Shown here piece after piece: positions 22,203 to 31,656 of a stretch of DNA of 64,000 nucleotides (within the stretch, counting starts at the first letter, position 1; each line of letters opens with the position of its first letter). This DNA is from Falciphora oryzae (Eukaryota; Ascomycota; Sordariomycetes; Magnaporthales; Magnaporthaceae). The position numbers and the translations under genes were made by a program. A model generated the notes under the pieces. That model was given only the letters and a program-made list of their open reading frames with translations, made no database searches and was not told the DNA's origin. Location of the stretch: contig JNVV01000007.1 in assembly GCA_000733355.1 (NCBI GenBank), positions 1,094,771 to 1,158,770 on the forward strand. Reading direction: 5' to 3'.

Positions 22203-23939
22203 TTAAAAGTCGCGCCAAACCTCGACCTCGCTCACCGCAACAGTCACCGGCCAACCAAATGCCGCCTGCATCCGCGCGTCAACCGTGCCCTTGTCCGGAA
22301 ACACCACCAATCTCCGCTCCGGCTGGTCCGGCTGGGCACCGTCGCCCTCGCTGCCGAGAGCCAACGCCACGCCGCCGTCGGCGTCCTCCCGTCGCCACTG
22401 CTGGTGCTGCAACTTGGTCCAGCGCGGCGACGGGAGCAGCCGGAACGGGTACGAGCTGCACGCCAGCGCGTTCTCGGCGCCGTCATAGTCGGTCGCGCAC
22501 AGCACGCCGCCCATGAATACTTCCTGTGGCGGCTGGTCGCCGAGACAGCGCCCGCCGAAGACGAGGAATGTCCCTCCTTGTAGCATGTGTTCCTGCGTGT
22601 CCCTCGGCCGCACATGTCCCCGGACGGCGTCGCCAGTGCTCAATTTTGTGGATGATAGCTTCAGGTGCGTGCTGCATCAGTTTAGGGACTCGAAATCGAC
22701 CAGTGGCGGCAGCATGGAGCTGATCAGGCTGACCCAGCCGATGGTGAATAGGGGCCCTTCTCGCAGCTCCGATTCACCGCCCGCCCGGCCCAGAGCCTCA
22801 GGCGGGACCTCATACATCTCGTTATCGCCAAAGTAGCTGCGGAACATGACCTCGGTGCCATGCCTCTGGTCGAGGCCCAAAAGCTTCCTGCTGACCAGGT
22901 GGTAGAGCGGCCTGAACGGGTACGGCATCCGCCGCAGGCCCTGGTCAAAGGCCAGCCATGCCACGAGCTGCGCGCCCGCGCCTGCCGCGAGTGGGGCCTC
23001 GTCTCCTCCCCCCTCAAAGGAGAAGGCGGCCATGGCGGCGTCGGCGGCCTCCTGGAACGGCCTCGGGTCGATAGGCTCGTCCATGTGTGAGTGTTCAAAC
23101 TGCGGCGCCAGCAGCGCGTAGACGAGCTCCCTCAGCTCAGATCTGGCCACCGTGAGGGTGTGAAGAGGAGGCACGCCGGTGGCGGCCCTGAGCTCCTTGG
23201 CCAAGGGGCGAAGCTCGTCCCACGAGGACGCGTAGGGGTAGTTCTCGGGGACGCTGCGGTGGACGACGTCCAGGATGCCGTGGAACAGCTCGTCGCCATC
23301 GTCCTCACGGCTGGGCTTGCAGAGGTCGGCCACCCATTCGTCCTGATCCTCGTCGGGAGATCAGACCGCCGTGCCGCTTGCGGATGTACTCAACGTCATA
23401 GGCGTTGCGGTGTGCATGTGCGCGGCGCGCCCTTTCCGCCTCAGCAGTCTCATTGCTGCTACTGGTGGTAGTGGTGGTAGCCAGGCTCTGGAACAGCAGC
23501 CGCCTGTGGTCGGCTGGTGTCCGGGAGCGGCCCATGTTGCCTTCTACCGACATGGATATGTGCTGGTCCGGCAGGAGCCAGACCACGGCGCGCTCGACAT
23601 CCAGCAGGGACAGCGACTCCGGGACCGGCGCCGTGGGGAGAGGTAGAAGGGCGCGGTGCTCAGGTAGGCGACGGCGCGGTAGACGCAGTCCGCGAAGGCC
23701 GAGGGGAAGCCTGCAGGGAGCTTGGACTGCAGTTCCTGCACCAGTGTGGCTCTGTCTAGACGCGGGGGGCCGCCGCCGCTGTTGGTGTTGACGCTGCCTG
23801 CCCTCCCGACAAGACGGCCGAAGCCCCGTTCGATTGCCGCACGCTCTGCATCACTGAGGGCGCCGTGGTGGGCTTTTGGGATGTTTATTCGCCCTGAGTG
23901 GTACTGCTCTGCCAGCCATTCCTGCGTCGGCACCGTCAT
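22203..23939 (-). pseudogene. TLDc-like fungal gene with broken reading frame
   Basis: Coding-like segments follow one another on the minus strand but not in one frame. Segment A starts at ATG 23939 (MTVPTQEWLAEQYHSG) and reads well to about APFYLS. The good frame then changes at a C4 run (23635-23638) into segment B (ESLSLLDVERAVVWLLPDQ, SRTPADHRRLLFQSLA). It changes back at a C3 run (23355-23357) into segment C, which ends in an in-frame TGA at 22679-22677. The same frame continues after that TGA into a region like a TLDc core (LQGGTFLVFGGRCLGD) and closes with VAVSEVEVW, like TLDc ends. No GT-AG intron explains the two shifts. Either it is a pseudogene, or the assembly has indels at short homopolymers plus an unrecognised intron at the TGA. 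TLDc proteins are linked to oxidative-stress protection and V-ATPase regulation; that role is not shown here. Confidence 0.55.
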
Positions 23940-24885
23940 TGCGGATGCTAACTTGGGCGATCGGGGCGCAATGCGTCCGCCAAAATCGAAGTGTTGGTCC
24001 GTTGATGAGAAGAAAACGATGTGCAGACTGATCTTTTTGTTGGTAACATCATAATATCTCGGTCCAGAAACACAGGGCGGACAGTCGGGTGTTTGTAAAT
24101 GCTAAAATAGAAACACGAAAAGGCCAGCAAAAAAGCCAAGGACTACTTCGATGACCCAGCCCACAGGGTGTACAGCGTCGAGTCTAACAACTGCAACACC
24201 TTTGCTCAGGCGTTGTACGCGGAGGTTTAGCCTAGGGGGACTTTCTCGTGCTTATTGAATGCAGTGTTTTGCAGGCGGTTCCGGTTACGACAAGGTGTTA
24301 AATATGGAGGGTTCGGAAAGTTTGTATTGCTTGCAAATACAGGATTATAGGTGACCTCTTGAGCTGAAGAAATAGTTGTAAAGGGGTTGCTGAGTAGAAT
24401 AGATTTAGCCACGGAAAATATATAAACATATACCTAGGTACCTATGTATCTCCGTAAAGCAGAGGGGGGGCTGATATTCAGATTCGGTAAACGCCATTAA
24501 CCAGCCTCAGCAACAAAGTGCAATGGAGAATGGTCGATTTTCCATTTTGGTCAGTAACAAAACAAAGGGACCTGGGTTGAGCCTCCACGGTCCCGCGTGG
24601 ACCCACATGTGGCGGCCCACTCTGCATCAGGCTGGCGTTCTCTGCGATGCGCCTGACTTCGACATCAACGACAATCCATCGAACATCGACCTCCCGTCAT
24701 CTCCCGCAACCATCGCCGTCGCCTAGACGAGACCAACCACCGCTCTCCCGAATAAAAATTCTGGAAGTTACTTGCGATCGAGACGCTGCGTCGACCTGCG
24801 CGGGCCGATATACGAAGTTCCCGGCCGAAACCCGAATTGATCGCGGCCGGGCGACGAACCGCGCCGACCAGCGGCGAAGCCCAGC
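23940..24885. other. Degenerate stretch and SGF73 promoter
   Basis: Apart from the short remnant annotated separately, no gene is seen. A TACCTAGGTACCTA palindrome lies near 24431-24446. The last 200 bases are CG-rich and probably carry the SGF73 promoter and leader. Confidence 0.5.
24112..24230 (+). pseudogene. Orphan C-terminal fragment with NNCxTFA motif
   Basis: A 39-codon open stretch bounded by an upstream TAG and ending in TAG at 24228-24230. It reads KDYFDDPAHRVYSVESNNCN, then TFAQALYAEV. A Tyr-Ser..Asn-Asn-Cys-x-Thr-Phe ending is typical of the last residues of small fungal proteins and resembles the NC.xF motifs of papain-like PPPDE/NlpC-type domains. Nothing upstream supplies the rest of such a protein, so I read it as a remnant. 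Chance similarity is possible given the length. Confidence 0.35.
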
Positions 24886-26431
24886 ATGCCCGACTCGGCC
24901 CCCCGCAAGGGTCTGGCCTCGTCGCCGGCTCTGAGCAATGCTACCCCGTCTAAGAAGAGTGCCAAGGCCAGCACCCCCGCCACTGCCGGCGGCGACGAGG
25001 GCACCATCAAAGTCGCCTCCAAAAAGGAGTCCAAGGCCAAGGCCGTCAACGGCGTCATAAAGCTCAAGAAACAGGCTCCCCGGCATAGTAATCCGGGTAA
25101 CTGGAAAGATGGCGGTGTTATTGACTGTACGCAGCCCCCTCCCCTCTCTAGCTGGACACTCTCCTCGGGGCTTGTGGTGGCTGACATGGGGTCGCCTCAC
25201 GTAACTTGCAGCCGACTCCAAGAAGTCCAAGGCAAACTCCTCTAGCGTAACTGCGGCATCTCCGGGCCCGATGGTCAACCTCCTAGACGACAGCGCGCGC
25301 GAGACCTTTGCGACCGGCTATCCTCTTGAAGACTACATGGACATCACGCAGTGCAAGCACTGCAAGAAGAGCATCCTTGCAACGGCCGCCAAGGCGCACA
25401 TCGCCGGCTGCTTGCGGCTCAAGAAGGAAAAGGCACAGCGCAAGAAGGAAGCTCGGGAGGCCCGCGAGCGGGCAAAGGAGGCGGCCGCGCGCGAGGAGCA
25501 GGCGCGCAAGGAAGAGGAGGAGGGCGGGGGCGGCGACGACAGTAGTGACGATGACGACGACGACAAGCCCGGCGGCGGAGCAGGGAAGACCACCAAGAAG
25601 GCGGCCAAGAAGACGGGCGGCGATGGTGACAAGACGGGCAAGAAGCGGAAGGCCGACGGGGACCCAGACGGTGGCAAGGGCGGGCCCAAGCCCAAGAAGA
25701 AGAAGGACGAGCCAAAGCCCAAGGTGGCGAAGCCCAAGGGTCCCGTCGATGTGGAGAGGCAGTGTGGTGTCATCACGCCTACGGGCCAACCCTGCGCGAG
25801 GTCTCTTACGTGCAAGACCCATAGCATGGGTGCCAAGCGCGCGGTCCCTGGGCGGTCACTGCCGTACGACATGCTGCTCGCGGCATACCAGAAGAAGAAC
25901 CAGGCGAAGCAGCAGAGTAAGTCTCCCGGCCGCTGAGCTACGTCAGCTACATCTCCAACTGGAATCAAGTTGCTAACTGGGTCGTGTGTTTTTGCAGAGG
26001 CGGCACTCGATGCCAACGCACCCTTGGAAGATGAGGACGAGGCAAACGCAGGGCCAGTGGACTCAGACGAGGAGACGGCGCTCGTGATGACGGCACTCTC
26101 GCGGTGGAAGCCACAGCCAGTAGTGCCACAGCCTGTCTTCACGCCCATCAAGCGGCAGTACCAGCTCTCGCGGCTGCATGAGCAGCTGCAGATGGCCACC
26201 AACGGTGGGCGGCTCAACATTTTCAAGGTCGCCGGCTTTGGAGCGCAGCGGCTGCCCGAAGGCCACCCAGGCCTCACGGCTGACAACGAGGACGCGCCGG
26301 GCGAGCCCGATCACGGCATGGGCATGGGCCCTGCCTCGCGCAGGTCCTCGAGTTACAGCGTGTCGATGCAGTCGGCGCACCCCCACCATCCCCCACAGAG
26401 GCAGCCATCGGTCGCCGCGGGGCGAGCATAG
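24886..26431 (+). CDS. SGF73: SAGA deubiquitinase-module subunit Sgf73 (ataxin-7 homologue)
   Basis: Anchors the Ubp8 deubiquitinase module to SAGA; nuclear. Three exons, 24886-25126, 25212-25916 and 25998-26431, give 459 residues with consistent phases. An N-terminal Lys/Ala-rich region is followed by a C2HC zinc finger (C128, C131, H143, C147) and a long charged Lys/Glu/Asp-rich coiled or disordered stretch. The SCA7 domain has C265, C275, C281 and H284 ([17 protein letters not shown]), then [19 protein letters not shown]. This order (finger, then SCA7) defines the family. The start ATG at 24886 is the first in a frame that leads directly into a family-like N terminus. The frame stays open for 318 codons beyond the TAG stop. 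Confidence 0.93.
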
Positions 26432-26527
26432 GAGCCTCGCCCCGCCAAGCCGGACCCGTCTCCTTCTCCTCCACCCGGTCACCGGCTTCGAGCAGTATCG
26501 ATATCATCCGACGATAGCGTCATTGAA

Positions 26528-27388
26528 ATGCCGCCACCAAAGAAAACTCGACTCTCCTCCTCGTCATCCTCTGATGTCTGCGAGGTTCCACCGCCACCAT
26601 CGCAACGGGCGCGTCCCCCGGGAACACCGGGCCCTTCTCGACGTCGTTCACCAAACTCCCTACGCTACAATCCTGGCTCTAAGCTCGGGGTGCCCCCACA
26701 GAGGGGCGCATCGTCTCCCGCTCCGCGGTCGCTTAAAAGGCCACATGGGAATACCGCCGCTCCCCCTTGGCGACAGGGTCCGCCTCCGGGCAGACCTCGG
26801 CCTGGACCGTCACCTTCGATCCATCATTCGAGGCTGCCAGGGGTGACAACTGCAGCCACCCCTCAGCGTCCGAACCCTCCTCGGCCTTCCGCATCTCGGG
26901 AGCCTCGGTCATTCATCAACGGGACTGTAGCCACTCCCCGACGGCCACCGAACGTGTCTCAAGGCCCTGGTTCAGTCATCCGTGAGACTGTAACCACTTC
27001 ACGCCGGCCATCGCACGCATCTCAGGCTGCGTCTCCCGGCGAACGAAGCCGGGTGGCTGTCCCTCAAACCCCACGAATGATTCGAGTCCAGGCACCTGTG
27101 CCCCATACGCCAACGGGGAGGATGATCCGGAACGGCACGCCCGAAACACCCCGGACGGCCCCGACAGCTATGCGGGTAAACACACCTCGGACCCCAGAGC
27201 CGAGGGTTGCTCGGGCCACACCTGCAGCCCAGCCCCCCTGGTCCAATCCCACTCATACTCCGACGCGGCGGATCCCCAAAGTCAACTTGATCCTCCCACC
27301 GAAGCCGCCCGCTCCGCAACCGCAAAACCCGTCGGGGGCGCCTTCAACACAGAAACGGCCAGGTGTGGCCCGAGAACTACACACGTAA
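26528..27388 (+). CDS. Pro/Ser/Arg-rich open frame after SGF73, doubtful
   Basis: From the first ATG the frame encodes 286 residues, very rich in Pro, Arg, Ser and Thr (PPPKKTRLSSSSSSD, TPRTPEPRVARATP). It is in the same frame as SGF73 exon 3, and the open stretch actually begins right after the SGF73 stop. Two adjacent 45-base units, near 26922-26965 and 26985-27030, are imperfect copies (TVATPRRPPNVSQ and TVTTSRRPSHASQ). It could be a C-terminal extension reached by readthrough or an unseen intron, a separate disordered protein, or a chance frame in GC-rich 3' DNA. No domain is visible. Confidence 0.35.
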   Translation: MPPPKKTRLSSSSSSDVCEVPPPPSQRARPPGTPGPSRRRSPNSLRYNPGSKLGVPPQRGASSPAPRSLKRPHGNTAAPPWRQGPPPGRPRPGPSPSIHHSRLPGVTTAATPQRPNPPRPSASREPRSFINGTVATPRRPPNVSQGPGSVIRETVTTSRRPSHASQAASPGERSRVAVPQTPRMIRVQAPVPHTPTGRMIRNGTPETPRTAPTAMRVNTPRTPEPRVARATPAAQPPWSNPTHTPTRRIPKVNLILPPKPPAPQPQNPSGAPSTQKRPGVARELHT

Positions 27389-29452
27389 ACACTAAGAAAA
27401 TGAGGCATCTCTTCCTCTTGAACGATGCTCCTATATCTCCCCGAGGGACGCGCCTCCCACCCACCGAGACGTATCCTTGTACAAGACCTTACGAATTGTT
27501 TTTATATCATACACCTACGCCAAGACATTCAGAGGCATAGCTTTCTCTTCTGGTTTCTTTTTATACCTTGTCGTTGGTCTCAAAATCACCGAAAATCACA
27601 GTTTTCTCATCTCATAATTTTCGCGTTTGCTGGGGCTCGGTGGCGGCAGAATAATCGGGCTCCCAAGCTTACTTGCGCGCGAGGCCGCGCAACTTGTTTC
27701 TCCTTTTTTCTCGGTATCAGGGCTGCGAACGCTGGGCACAAATTCTTCTTTCCTTTTTTTTTCTCGTCTCGTTGCATTGTAAAAACAACTCCTAGCTTAT
27801 TCCCCACGCGGCTTTCGTCTGGAGTACAAGGCGCACTCTGGCGACTCGATTGGTCTTTGCACCCTTTGGATCTGCATCACTTTGGACGGACCCCCTGGGA
27901 CCTTTTGTTTGGTTGGCTGGGGGCGGGCCCTTGTGGGTTGTAAATATACATACGGGCAACTCCGCACAAAAGTTGCTTCCGGGGCGGGTTTAGATTTTTT
28001 TTTTTTTTTTTTTTTTCCTTGCCCTTTCACCGGTGGTTCTAGAACCAGATCCAGGTAGCCTATAAAAGGCGGATAAACAGCCCTATTCCTCGCCACCTGA
28101 GGCTACGTGGAAGTGATTTGAGCGCCCGACTTGACTCTTGACAAGCAAGTCGGGCAGTTTTCGTGATTTTGGCATGGTTGGCTACAGACGCGCAGGAGCC
28201 CGACTCGCTGTTTTTTTTTTCCCCTGTCGACAAACGGGCGGAATTCCTCAGCCACGTATCTTGTCTGGCCGGGCGCCCTTGACGGGGGTTCCAGTGGCTC
28301 GGCCGATTCCGAATAGGGGTTGGCTGATGGCGATGAGTTGTCTCTGCCGCTAGTGCGTGATCACGGCGGCAGGGTTAGCCAACCGCTTTTTGGCAGGCTT
28401 GGTGTTTCGTTTTCTTTGCTTTTGCTTTCTTTTTTTTGTCCTTCCCGTCCCTTATTTTTTTTTTTCCTCATTCCATTTGAATCCATGCTAGACGCATGCT
28501 ACGCGCCTCCAATCCCTACCTAGATTGAACAACGCGCCGACCCAGTTTAAAAACCAGTTTTGTCTTCTGTGTCAGGGTCAATCACGAAAATGCGTCGTTC
28601 AACGGAAACCCGTCGCGGCACATTGACAGAAGCGGGCTAGCCCAGCTGCTCGGGTTCATTGTTTTGCGGGGAGCTTCTGGCGGGCCGTCACCCAGACTCG
28701 GCTGTTCCCAAAAAGTCTTGGAAGACGGCGAAGTTAGGGGACCCGAGCTAGGTTCTCATGCGGGCAGCTCCTTGTGCTACGGGATGACGTCAACGTGTCG
28801 TCCAATGGGGCTATCTACTGCGTGCGTCTTCACCAGCCAGCCAGCCAGCCTGCCAGCCGGTCAGGGCGCTTGACACCTTGCATGGCATGGATGATGTATC
28901 ACCTCTCCTCTCGCTGCCCGACGATGCGTTGTTCCTGTCGACAAGAAAAAAAAAGTGGCCTGTGGGCTTTTTTTGGAAATGCACTCTGCGAACTGTGTAT
29001 TAAACCCCGTTCAGCTTCGCTCCTGCATGCGTCTCGTTTCTACTAGCCGGCCCCTTTCTTCTCTCCTCTCTTTCTCTCTTCATCTTTTAATTCGGCGTGT
29101 CACCTGAGGAGACAACAGTAGTCCATCCACCAGACCGTCGCTGAACGTTTGGTCTGCTCCGAGATCTCTAGCCGCATACTTGGTCTGTTTAGTTGTCTTG
29201 ACATTCTATCCCTACAGAGAAGACACTCCACAACACCAAGGGAGAAGAAGCCGTCCGTCTTTTAAGCGACAATTGCGTCACACCATCAAGACAAGAAAAA
29301 GAAAGGGAGACACAAAAAGACACAAAAAAGGGACACGCCATCGTGCTCCGACACCGGGCAACTGGCCTGCGTTTCTGCCGCTAGCTACCCGGGCAGAACA
29401 AAACACAACCCACATCAAAAGAAACCGACCGCACACACAGAAACACACAAAC
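27389..29452. other. Intergenic: promoter region of the carrier gene
   Basis: About 2 kb with no supported gene. It holds several long T runs (27995-28016 is 22 bases), a short CCAG tandem near 28833-28858, and an A-rich leader from about 29240 to 29452. Confidence 0.5.
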
Positions 29453-31513
29453 ATGTCATCGGGCGGCATCCTCCCCGCCCTGGGCCACGCGGCCTCGGGC
29501 TCCCTCGGCGCAGCCATAGCGACGGCCGCGACGTACCCGCTCGACCTGATCAACACGCGACTCAAGGTCCAGCGGCAGCTCGCCCGCGACGGCGGCGCCG
29601 GCGACGCCTACGACGGCGCGGTCGACGCGCTGCGGCGGATCCTGCGCGACGAGGGGGGGCCCTCGGCCCTGTTCGTCGGCCTGGCCTCGGACGTGGCCAA
29701 GTCGGCGGCCGACTCGTTCCTCTTCTTCCTCTTCTACTCGTGGCTGCGCTCGCACCGCCTCGCCGCCCGCGCCGGCCGCAAAGGGGGCAGGGGAGGCGCC
29801 GCCAAGAACCTCAGGAGCGTCGAGGAGCTGCTGGTCGGCGCCGTCGCGGGCGCGTGCGCCAGGGCCCTGACCATGCCCGTGGCCAACGCCGTCGCGCGCA
29901 TGCAGGCCGCGGCGTTGGCGGCGGACCGGTGGGACGCCAGGAAGGGCCTCGTCGGCGAGCTGCGCGACCTGTGGGAGGAGAACGGCGTCAAGGGCCTCTG
30001 GGCTGGCTACTCGGCCGCCCTGGTCCTGACCCTGAACCCCAGCATCACATTCTGCCTGGACCAGACGATCCGGGGCGCCGCTGCGGGCGGTGGTAAGCCC
30101 CGAGGGGGCGGTCGTGGTGGTGGTGGTGGCGGCGGCGGAGGAGGAGGTGGAGGAGGGGACCTCGGCGGGTTCGCGACGTTCCTCAGTGCGGCTGTGAGCA
30201 AGGCCGCCGCCACTGCCCTCACATACCCGTTCCAGATCGCCAAGGCGCGACTGCAGGTGTCGACCATGATGGCGTCGCCGGCGGTGCCGAGGGCGCCGTC
30301 GCCGCCGCCGCCGCCGCCGCCCCTGCGGCCGTTCATCCCGCCCGTCATCATAGAGCCCGCGCCGTCGCCCGAGCCCGAGAGCAGGAGGGCGAGGGCGGAC
30401 GATGCGCCCAGGCAGCCGGCCGACCTGATCGACGTCAACGGGGGCGACGCGGCACCGGCGGCTAGGCAGGACGACAGGGACGAGGTGGAGTCGAACCACA
30501 GCCACATCAGCCACATCAGCCACATGACGGCCGAGGACGGGATGACGGGGCGCGGGCTCGGGCTCGGGATCAGGAACAACGTCTTCCACACCCCGATGAT
30601 CGGCTCGCCACAGGAGGACGCGGTGGAAGAGGTCAAGGAGGCCGTGGCGTCGGCGGCCCAGACCGTCGGGGCCGGCGTCAAGAGCATCGCCCACGACAAC
30701 ATCTTCACCATGCTGGTGCACATCTCCAAGAGCGAGGGCCCGGGCGCCCTGTACGACGGGCTGGCCGGCGAGCTGCTCAGGGCCTTCTTCAGCCACGGCA
30801 TCACGATGCTGTCCAAGGACCTGCTGCACAGGCTGGTCGTGCGCCTGTACTTTGGCCTCGTGGCCGTCTGGAGGACCGTCAACGGCGGGCAGCGGCCGCA
30901 GACTGGTCAGCACGCGCGAGACCAGGCAACGCGGGACGATGCATTGCTCGCATCCTTTGGTTCGGACCCGTACGCGCAGCCATCATCATCATCGCACAAT
31001 CCGTTTGGCAATGCTGCCCCCAGAGGACGTGGCGCCGCCAGCTCTTCGGGACGTTATCCCACGAGCTATGAAGACCGAGAGCCTGCTGGCTATGGAGGAG
31101 GAAGAGGAGGCCCGGCTTATTACGATAGGCGAGGCGGCCCGGCTGGCTATGACGACTATGATGGCTCGGGCGGCTATGGAGGTGGTCCGGGTAGTTACGG
31201 AGGTGGCCGGAGTGGTTACGATGGCCGGAGCGGTTACGGCGCAGAAGATGGCCGGAGCGGTTATGGTGCAGAAGAGCCAACCGGCTACAGGGGCAGAGCC
31301 CCCGCCGGATACCCGCCCTACCGTGACGACGCTAGGTCGCAACACAGTGTTCAGCCCGCCCAAGAGGAGAGCCGGGGGTTTTTCGGGTTTGGCAAGGCGA
31401 AGCCAAAGCCCACATCGACAACACCAGCTCGCAATGTGGTAAAAGAAGTGACCGAGGTCTTCTTGACGAACATGCTGGATAGTAGCCATCGCATGATCAA
31501 GGACAGGTCGTAG
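29453..31513 (+). CDS. Mitochondrial-carrier-family protein, peroxisomal Ant1/PMP47-like, with large extensions
   Basis: A 686-residue single-exon gene starting at CAAACATGTC. Carrier repeats are visible: repeat 1 has TYPLDLINTRLKVQ (about residues 27-40), repeat 2 TMPVANAVARMQ (degenerate), then LTLNPSITF as in peroxisomal ATP/AMP carriers, and repeat 3 TYPFQIAKARLQV. Usual carriers have 300-350 residues. Here repeat 3 is split by an insertion of about 150 residues (Pro- and Asp/Glu-rich, with a SHISHISHM repeat). A glycine run of about 14 residues sits in the loop before repeat 3. A tail of about 200 residues is Gly/Tyr/Arg-rich (SGYDGRSGYGAEDGRSGYGA). Family membership is clear. The substrate (adenine nucleotides, peroxisomal membrane) is an inference from the LNP motif and degenerate signatures. 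The tail resembles low-complexity phase-separating sequences. Confidence 0.82.
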   Translation: MSSGGILPALGHAASGSLGAAIATAATYPLDLINTRLKVQRQLARDGGAGDAYDGAVDALRRILRDEGGPSALFVGLASDVAKSAADSFLFFLFYSWLRSHRLAARAGRKGGRGGAAKNLRSVEELLVGAVAGACARALTMPVANAVARMQAAALAADRWDARKGLVGELRDLWEENGVKGLWAGYSAALVLTLNPSITFCLDQTIRGAAAGGGKPRGGGRGGGGGGGGGGGGGGDLGGFATFLSAAVSKAAATALTYPFQIAKARLQVSTMMASPAVPRAPSPPPPPPPLRPFIPPVIIEPAPSPEPESRRARADDAPRQPADLIDVNGGDAAPAARQDDRDEVESNHSHISHISHMTAEDGMTGRGLGLGIRNNVFHTPMIGSPQEDAVEEVKEAVASAAQTVGAGVKSIAHDNIFTMLVHISKSEGPGALYDGLAGELLRAFFSHGITMLSKDLLHRLVVRLYFGLVAVWRTVNGGQRPQTGQHARDQATRDDALLASFGSDPYAQPSSSSHNPFGNAAPRGRGAASSSGRYPTSYEDREPAGYGGGRGGPAYYDRRGGPAGYDDYDGSGGYGGGPGSYGGGRSGYDGRSGYGAEDGRSGYGAEEPTGYRGRAPAGYPPYRDDARSQHSVQPAQEESRGFFGFGKAKPKPTSTTPARNVVKEVTEVFLTNMLDSSHRMIKDRS

Positions 31514-31656
31514 GACCGGCGGGGAACTAGGTTGCGCTGTGGTGTCTCGTCGGCTGTTCGAAAACATATGTAATGTCAAAGAAATAGAGCGTTGTGGGTC
31601 TCTGGGTTTCTGGGTTTCAGTCTTTTTATCTTGTCTATAATAATAACGAGCGAATT

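Noticed and set aside
27995..28016. Poly-T run as the tail of a retroelement
   Set aside because: No coding remnant, terminal repeat or target-site duplication beside it; long T runs are common in this window.
28830..28862. CCAG tandem repeat as a possible regulatory array
   Set aside because: Only about four imperfect units; similar short CAGG/CCAG runs occur elsewhere and carry no clear signal.
29456..30913. 485-codon minus-strand open frame
   Set aside because: Antisense shadow of the carrier gene; Arg-rich low complexity.
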